Of a DNA stretch of 64,000 nt, positions 59,487-64,000 are shown in pieces; position 1 is the first letter of the stretch; every line of letters starts with the position of its first letter. This DNA is from Streptomyces gossypii. Lineage in GTDB: Bacteria; Actinomycetota; Actinomycetes; Streptomycetales; Streptomycetaceae. The stretch covers positions 558,001-622,000 of the forward strand of contig NZ_JAJAGO010000001.1 in NCBI RefSeq assembly GCF_025165795.1. Direction: 5' to 3'. The notes beneath the pieces were generated by a model, which did not search any database, was not told where the DNA came from, and worked only from the letters and a program-made list of their open reading frames with translations. The translations under genes were made by a program, and so were the position numbers.

Positions 59487-60507
59487 GGATCTTCGGAGCG
59501 TACGGGCTGTAGTCGACGCCCGCGAGATACGCCGAGAGCATGGTGCCGTGATGGGCGCGGCCGGTGCCCGCGATGTCGAAGGCCGTGCCGTGGTCCACCG
59601 AGGTACGCAGGATCGGGAGTCCTACCGTCACCGAGATGGTGCCGTCGAAGTCGTAGGTCTTCGCCGGGATATGGCCCTGGTCGTGGTAATGCGAGAGCAC
59701 CCCGTCGTACCGGCCGGTGAGCCCCTGGTGGAAGACGGAGTCGGCGGGCACCGGCCCGGTGACGTCCAGCCCGTCCGCGCGCGCCTGTTCGCACGCGGGG
59801 GTGATGTGCACGATCTCCTCGTCACCGAAGGCGCCGTTCTCGCCGCCGTGCGGGTTGACGGCTGCGACGGCGAGCCGGGGTGCCTCGGTGCCGAAGACGC
59901 GCAGCGCCGTGAGCGCCTCGCGGATGGAGCGGCCCACGCTCTCCTGGGTGATCTGGTCCAGAGCCCTGCGCAGCGAGACATGGCGGGTGGTGAAGAAGAT
60001 GCGCAGATGGTGCCCCGCCGCCGCCGTGTTGCGTACGACGAACATGGTGTCCTGGCGGGTGACCCCGGTGAGTTCGCCGAGCATCTCGGTGTGGCCGAGA
60101 TGCTGTGAACCGGCCTTCCAGATGGCCTCCTTGTTGATCGGGCCCGTCACGATGCCGGACACCTGGCCGTCCATCGCGGCGCGGGTGGCGACCTCGATGG
60201 CGGCCACGGCGGCCCGGCCTGCGCGGGCGTCGACGGTGCCCCACTCGGGCACGTCGGTGCCCAGCACACCGGTGTCGAGGATGTCGATCACGCCTTCGCC
60301 CGCGGGTTCCGCGTCGAAGCCGCTCACTTCGCGCACCTCGGCGTCGACGCCCGCGGCCCGTACGCCACGGCGCAGCGCCTCGGCGTCGCCGACCGCGACG
60401 CCGTGGTGTGTGCCCTGACCGGCTACCTCCGCGAGGGTGCGGGCGGTGATCTCCGGGCCGATTCCCACGGGGTCGCCGAGGGTGAGGGCGAGAACGGGAC
60501 GGGTCAT
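59467..60507 (-). CDS. PdxA2-like 4-phospho-D-threonate/erythronate dehydrogenase
   Basis: This 346-aa PdxA-family dehydrogenase has metal-binding histidine segments (MDGQVSGIVTGPINKEAIWK, HLGHTEMLGELTG, LSHYHDQGHIPAK) and HGTAFDIAGTGRAHHGTM. Linked to a DUF1537 kinase, PdxA homologues oxidise and decarboxylate 4-phosphothreonate to DHAP rather than serving vitamin B6 synthesis. Its start overlaps the kinase stop (ATGA). Confidence 0.88.
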   Translation of the reverse strand: MTRPVLALTLGDPVGIGPEITARTLAEVAGQGTHHGVAVGDAEALRRGVRAAGVDAEVREVSGFDAEPAGEGVIDILDTGVLGTDVPEWGTVDARAGRAAVAAIEVATRAAMDGQVSGIVTGPINKEAIWKAGSQHLGHTEMLGELTGVTRQDTMFVVRNTAAAGHHLRIFFTTRHVSLRRALDQITQESVGRSIREALTALRVFGTEAPRLAVAAVNPHGGENGAFGDEEIVHITPACEQARADGLDVTGPVPADSVFHQGLTGRYDGVLSHYHDQGHIPAKTYDFDGTISVTVGLPILRTSVDHGTAFDIAGTGRAHHGTMLSAYLAGVDYSPYAPKIRETYGS

Positions 60508-61877
60508 GAGGGTTTCCTCCTGGCAGGGGTGTGGGTGTGAGCGGATCGGACCTGACGGCGGGCCGCCGAGGCAGCCCGCCGCAGTTGCTCAACGCAGACG
60601 ACCGTCGTGGCGGCGTCTCCGACGAGCCCTCCCTTGGTGACCACCGGCAGACCGGCCCAGGGGCCGCCGACGAAGGCCCCGGCGACCGCGAGCGGGACGA
60701 TCTCGTCCGTCACGTCCAGCCCGTCGGCTTCCAGTTCGGCGAAGAGGGCGGCCGAGACGTCCCCTCCGGTGGCGTACAGGCCGTCGACCGGCCATCGTTC
60801 CATGGCGCGGCGCACCGCCTGGGCCAGGGCCGCCGTCAGCCGCTCGCTCTGCAGTGCGCTGTGCGGGGTGACGTCGGCGCCGTCGAGGACGGTGGCCAGC
60901 AGGACGATCTCCGCGGGCCCCGCCTGCGCGAGCGCCGCGGCAAGGGCCTCGGCCGTCGCCGCGACGTCCGGTACGGCGCCGTCTCCCGCGGTCGCGGGGC
61001 GTACGACGGTGACCGGGTGTTCGGCACGGAGTCTCTCCAACTGGCTGCGGGTGAGCCGGGTCGTGGAGCCGGAGACGGCGAGCACCGGGGCGCCCTCGGA
61101 GCGGTCGGTGAGACCCAGTGCGCGGGCCAGCGCCACCGAGGCGGGGCCCGGGTCGACACCGATCCAGACAACATCGTCGCCGTCCGCGTCCCGGCCCGCG
61201 TCGACCGCCGCCGCGGCGGCCCGGTCCAGATGCTCCTCGGTGAGAGCGTCCGCGATGATCATCTCGGCGCCGTCCCGCAGGTGGCTTCTGATCAGTTCGC
61301 GCAGTTCGGCCGGGTCGCCGGTGACGGCGGACAGCGGCAGGTGGGCGACCCGCAGATCCGCCTGCGCCCGGACCAGCGCTGCGATGTCCGAGGTGCGCAC
61401 GGGTGCGCGCGGGTCGCGGGCGAGCTCGGTCTCCTCCAGCCGGGTGCCCGCCAGCAGTTGGGTGCCCTGCACGGTGTGCCGCCCCGCCGCCGGGTGCGCC
61501 GGTGCGCACAGCGCGACGCTGCGGCGGCCCGACTCCTTCCGTACGGCCTCCAGGGCTGCGGCGGCCGAGGCGCCGACGTTCCCTCGAAGGGTGGAGTCGA
61601 CGCGGTCGCAGACGAGTGCGGCGGGCCAGCCCGCGTGGACGACGGCGCGGATCTGCGCGGCGGCTTGTTCCGGAGAGCAGTGGCGGCTGTCGGTGCTGAC
61701 GACGACCACGTCGAAGCGCTCGGCGAACTCGGCCACCAGGTCCGTGGACCGGTCGGCGCCGACGGTGACCGCGCGCAGCCCTGCGCGGGCGAATCCGGCG
61801 GCGGCGGCGTTCGCACCGGTCAGGTCATCGGCGATGACGAGGACAGGGGCGCGTGAGCCGCTCTGCGTTCCACTCAT
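60504..61877 (-). CDS. Four-carbon acid sugar kinase (DUF1537 family)
   Basis: This 457-aa kinase starts with VIADDLTGANAAAAGFARAG and VVVVSTDSRHCSPEQAA (N-terminal domain). The C-terminal nucleotide-binding domain follows, with LAVSGSTTRLTRSQLERL and YATGGDVSAALFAELEADGL. Experimentally studied members phosphorylate D-threonate, L-threonate or D-erythronate. With PdxA2 and no additional epimerase or dehydrogenase in the operon, D-threonate is the simplest substrate. It has ATGA overlaps at both ends. Confidence 0.88.
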   Translation of the reverse strand: MSGTQSGSRAPVLVIADDLTGANAAAAGFARAGLRAVTVGADRSTDLVAEFAERFDVVVVSTDSRHCSPEQAAAQIRAVVHAGWPAALVCDRVDSTLRGNVGASAAAALEAVRKESGRRSVALCAPAHPAAGRHTVQGTQLLAGTRLEETELARDPRAPVRTSDIAALVRAQADLRVAHLPLSAVTGDPAELRELIRSHLRDGAEMIIADALTEEHLDRAAAAAVDAGRDADGDDVVWIGVDPGPASVALARALGLTDRSEGAPVLAVSGSTTRLTRSQLERLRAEHPVTVVRPATAGDGAVPDVAATAEALAAALAQAGPAEIVLLATVLDGADVTPHSALQSERLTAALAQAVRRAMERWPVDGLYATGGDVSAALFAELEADGLDVTDEIVPLAVAGAFVGGPWAGLPVVTKGGLVGDAATTVVCVEQLRRAASAARRQVRSAHTHTPARRKPS

Positions 61878-63424
61878 ACGAACACACTCGCTATCAGCAG
61901 CAGCGGCAGCGAGCCGAGCCATACCGCGCTGGTGATGCCGGACCATCCGCGCAGCGCCGCCGTGCCCTCCAGCCCGGTGAAGCGGGTCACGACCCAGAAA
62001 TACGAGTCGTTGAAGTAGCTGAGCACCATCGAGCCGGCACAGCAGCCGAGGGCGGCCAGCAGCGGCGATATTCCCAGGCCGCTCACCAGCGGTGCCGTCA
62101 CCGAGGCGGCGGTGATCATCGCGACGGTGCCGGAGCCCTGGGCGACACGGACCAGGGAGGCGATCAGGAAGGGAACCAGCACGCCCGGCAGGCTCCAGGA
62201 GGAGATGGCCTCCGCCAGCTCGTCGCCGACGCCGGAGTCGCGCAGCACCTGCCCGAGCGCGCCACCGGCACCGGTGATCAGGATGACCAGTCCGGCCGAG
62301 GCCGCCGCCTCGGAGAGCCAGCCACCGACCTGGCTGCGCGTCGTCCAGCGGGGCAGCAGCACGTAGACGGCGAGGATGACGCCGATGATGAGGGCCACCA
62401 CCGGGCTGCCGATGAAGGCGAGTATTTCGGCGGTCCGGGACGGGTCGTAGTCCTTTCCGTCCAGCGCGTCCTGGGAGTTCTGGTCGATGGCAGTGGTGAC
62501 CGTGTTGGCGACGATCAGCAGGAGCGGTACGAGCAGCGGAAGTATGGCGAGGCGGACCGGCACCCGGTGCGGCTTCGCGCCCTCCGGCGGTGTGCCCAGG
62601 GCGGCGGCCGGGTCGGGCTCGCCGAGGGAGTCCGGTTCGCTGCCGTCCAGGTCGGCGCCGTCCGCGCCGGAGCCGGGTGAACCGGCAGGACCAGCTGAAC
62701 CAGGGCCCGAGCCGGGCCCCTTGGTCAGGACGGTGCTTCCGGCCTGCTTTGCCTCTGCGGAGAGTGCCGCACCGCCGTAGACCGCCTCACGGACCTCCGG
62801 GGTCAGCTCGCTCTCCAGCCGCGGGCCGACCCAGCGGGCGTACAGCACCACGACCGGCATCAGGCACACGCTGAAGGCGAGGCCCCACAGGACCAGGGCG
62901 CCCAGATCCGCGCCGAGGATGCCGGCGACGCCGAGCGGGCCCGGGGTCGGCGGCACCAGGTGGTGGGTCAGGGTCATGCCGCAGCCGAGGGCGAGGGCGA
63001 GCGTGACGTATCCGGCCTTCTTGCGGCGCGCGATGGAGCGGGCCAGCGGGTTCATGATGACGTACCCGGAGTCGCAGAAGACCGGGATGGAGACCATGGC
63101 CCCGGTGCCCGCCATCGCCCATGGCTCGCGGCCCTTGCCCAGTGCTCGCACGACTGCACGGGCGAGGGCGTCGGCCGCTCCGGACACCTCGAGGATCTTG
63201 CCGACGGCCACGCCGAGGCCGATGACGATGCCGATGGAGCCGAGTGTGCTGCCGAACCCGGTGGTGATCGAGTCGAGCACCTCCGGTGCCGGGGTGCCTG
63301 CCACGAAGCCCGTGACGAGCGCGGCGATGAGCAGTGCGACGAACGCGTCGAGGCGCGTTCGGAGCACCACCACGATCATCGTGGCAATGCCCAGCACAAG
63401 GGCCGCCAAGAGTTGGAGATCCAC
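61874..63424 (-). CDS. GntP-family acid-sugar permease
   Basis: This is a transporter of about 516 aa with roughly 12 membrane helices: LGSIGIVIGLGVAVGKILEV, PVFCDSGYVIMNPLARSIAR and LVRVAQGSGTVAMITAASV are GntP signatures. A long cytoplasmic loop of about 80 residues, rich in Gly, Ser, Asp and Glu (GPGSGPGSAGPAGSPGSGAD in part), interrupts the helices in mid-sequence. The GTG at 63424 has GGGAGGA about 5 bp upstream. It is the first gene of the operon and probably imports threonate/erythronate with protons. Confidence 0.87.
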   Translation of the reverse strand: MDLQLLAALVLGIATMIVVVLRTRLDAFVALLIAALVTGFVAGTPAPEVLDSITTGFGSTLGSIGIVIGLGVAVGKILEVSGAADALARAVVRALGKGREPWAMAGTGAMVSIPVFCDSGYVIMNPLARSIARRKKAGYVTLALALGCGMTLTHHLVPPTPGPLGVAGILGADLGALVLWGLAFSVCLMPVVVLYARWVGPRLESELTPEVREAVYGGAALSAEAKQAGSTVLTKGPGSGPGSAGPAGSPGSGADGADLDGSEPDSLGEPDPAAALGTPPEGAKPHRVPVRLAILPLLVPLLLIVANTVTTAIDQNSQDALDGKDYDPSRTAEILAFIGSPVVALIIGVILAVYVLLPRWTTRSQVGGWLSEAAASAGLVILITGAGGALGQVLRDSGVGDELAEAISSWSLPGVLVPFLIASLVRVAQGSGTVAMITAASVTAPLVSGLGISPLLAALGCCAGSMVLSYFNDSYFWVVTRFTGLEGTAALRGWSGITSAVWLGSLPLLLIASVFV

Positions 63425-63499
63425 GCTGATCCTCCCTGTCGTGGGACACACGCACCGCCTTGGAAGGTCGGGCGGACGCCATCCTGCACCCGAAGAGAT

Positions 63500-63534
63500 G
63501 CGCAAAACAAGCATCCAGCAGGATGAACTTGCGC
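63500..63534. promoter_or_regulatory. Inverted repeat upstream of the GntP operon, possible DeoR operator
   Basis: GCGCAA (63500-63505) and TTGCGC (63529-63534) flank an inner ATCC/GGAT pair. It lies in the divergent promoter region between the GntP gene and the alcohol dehydrogenase. Confidence 0.4.
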
Positions 63535-63740
63535 GAACTGAGCAACTAGCCCGCGTGCAGTCGCACCCCGCGCGGAATCTCGTATTCCATTTGTGCAGCT
63601 CAGGGCGCCGCGAGACGCCCGGGGAATTGCGGGAGAAGCCCGGACAGGGACGGCGGCATGCCGGAGACTGTGGGCGCCGGTACGCCGCCGAGCCCGCCCC
63701 GTAGCCGCCCCGAGCCCGCCCTGCCTCCAGGAGGACCCCC

Positions 63741-64000
63741 ATGAAGGTGACCGCCGCTGTCTCGACCGCGCCGCAGGCCCCGTTCGAGATGCGCGAGCTG
63801 GAGCTCTCCGCGCTCGCACCGGACGAGCTGCGCGTCCGGCTCGTCGCCACCGGCGTCTGCCACACCGACGCCCTCGTCCGCGACCAGGCGTATCCCACCC
63901 CGCTCCCGGCGGTGCTGGGCCACGAGGGGGCGGGGGTGGTCGAGGAGACCGGTCGGGACGTCCGCTCGGTGCGGCCCGGCGACCAGGTGGTGCTCTCCTT
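63741..64000 (+). CDS. Zinc-dependent alcohol dehydrogenase, N-terminal part
   Basis: It runs off the right edge after 86 codons. VATGVCHTDALVRDQAYPTP holds the catalytic zinc Cys and neighbouring His, and VLGHEGAGVVEETGRDVRSV has the second zinc His and Glu. This is the class III/aryl-alcohol type of medium-chain dehydrogenase. The ATG has an AGGAGGA site 6 bp upstream. It is divergent from the GntP operon; any functional link is unknown. Confidence 0.9.
   Translation, partial: MKVTAAVSTAPQAPFEMRELELSALAPDELRVRLVATGVCHTDALVRDQAYPTPLPAVLGHEGAGVVEETGRDVRSVRPGDQVVLS

Noticed and set aside
1..64000. tRNA, rRNA and complete mobile elements
   Set aside because: I looked for conserved tRNA arms, rRNA segments and paired terminal inverted repeats and saw none I could support by eye.

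Overview
The window is chromosomal DNA from a high-GC actinomycete, almost certainly Streptomyces or a close relative. The evidence is very high GC at third codon positions, operons joined by 4-bp ATGA/GTGA overlaps, twin-arginine and lipobox secretion signals, a decayed XRE/DUF397/HATPase regulatory trio of the type common in streptomycetes, Zur-type C-minus ribosomal protein paralogs, and two genes with the rare leucine codon TTA. No rRNA, tRNA, CRISPR array or complete insertion sequence was seen. Layout, left to right. (1) 1-9.4 kb: an L-rhamnose locus. A divergent promoter with inverted-repeat operators separates a sugar ABC importer (minus strand, binding protein cut by the window edge) from rhaI, a fused aldolase/dehydrogenase and rhamnulokinase (plus strand). 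(2) 9.5-18.1 kb: mixed genes: a BlaI-type repressor with an M56 protease, terB, two tandem CNNM/CBS membrane proteins, a NUDIX hydrolase, an IS630-type transposase remnant, a LysR regulator, and a divergent MarR/SDR pair with its operator. (3) 18.3-25.6 kb: PolX, then a probable copper-responsive patch (DUF4396 membrane protein, an extra dnaK followed by a broken grpE, ThiI, a CopZ-like protein) dotted with CsoR-like ATACCC/GGGTAT boxes. (4) 26-28.2 kb: a zinc-starvation cluster (COG0523 GTPase and C-minus L31, L33, L28 and S14) around a Zur box. (5) 28.3-39.5 kb: an L-fucose locus: GH95 fucosidase, oxidative (non-phosphorylative) fucose enzymes, an ABC importer and a divergent GntR/FCD regulator with TGGTC-GACCA boxes. 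(6) 39.5-47.6 kb: deletion scar of the XRE/HATPase pair, DUF397, a phosphotransferase, a GNAT-like protein, a lipoprotein, an M23 peptidase with peptidoglycan-binding repeats, a quinone-type oxidoreductase, and a secreted beta-helix enzyme with CebR/LacI-like operators. (7) 49.4-58.5 kb: a compact six-gene plus-strand operon: aryl-CoA ligase, hot-dog thioesterase, second AMP ligase, fused anthranilate synthase, class II DAHP synthase and MFS exporter. It looks like an anthranilate-derived metabolite cluster with no PKS/NRPS scaffold enzyme. A TTA codon in the anthranilate synthase suggests bldA control. This is the best candidate for an undescribed system. (8) 58.6-63.4 kb: a D-threonate-type operon (GntP permease, DUF1537 kinase, PdxA2-like dehydrogenase, TTA-containing DeoR regulator), then the start of a zinc alcohol dehydrogenase that runs off the right edge. 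A window-wide oddity is the recurrence of 15-bp tandem duplications (pentapeptide units when coding), mainly in the fucose genes, the thioesterase tail and the rhamnose permease tail.
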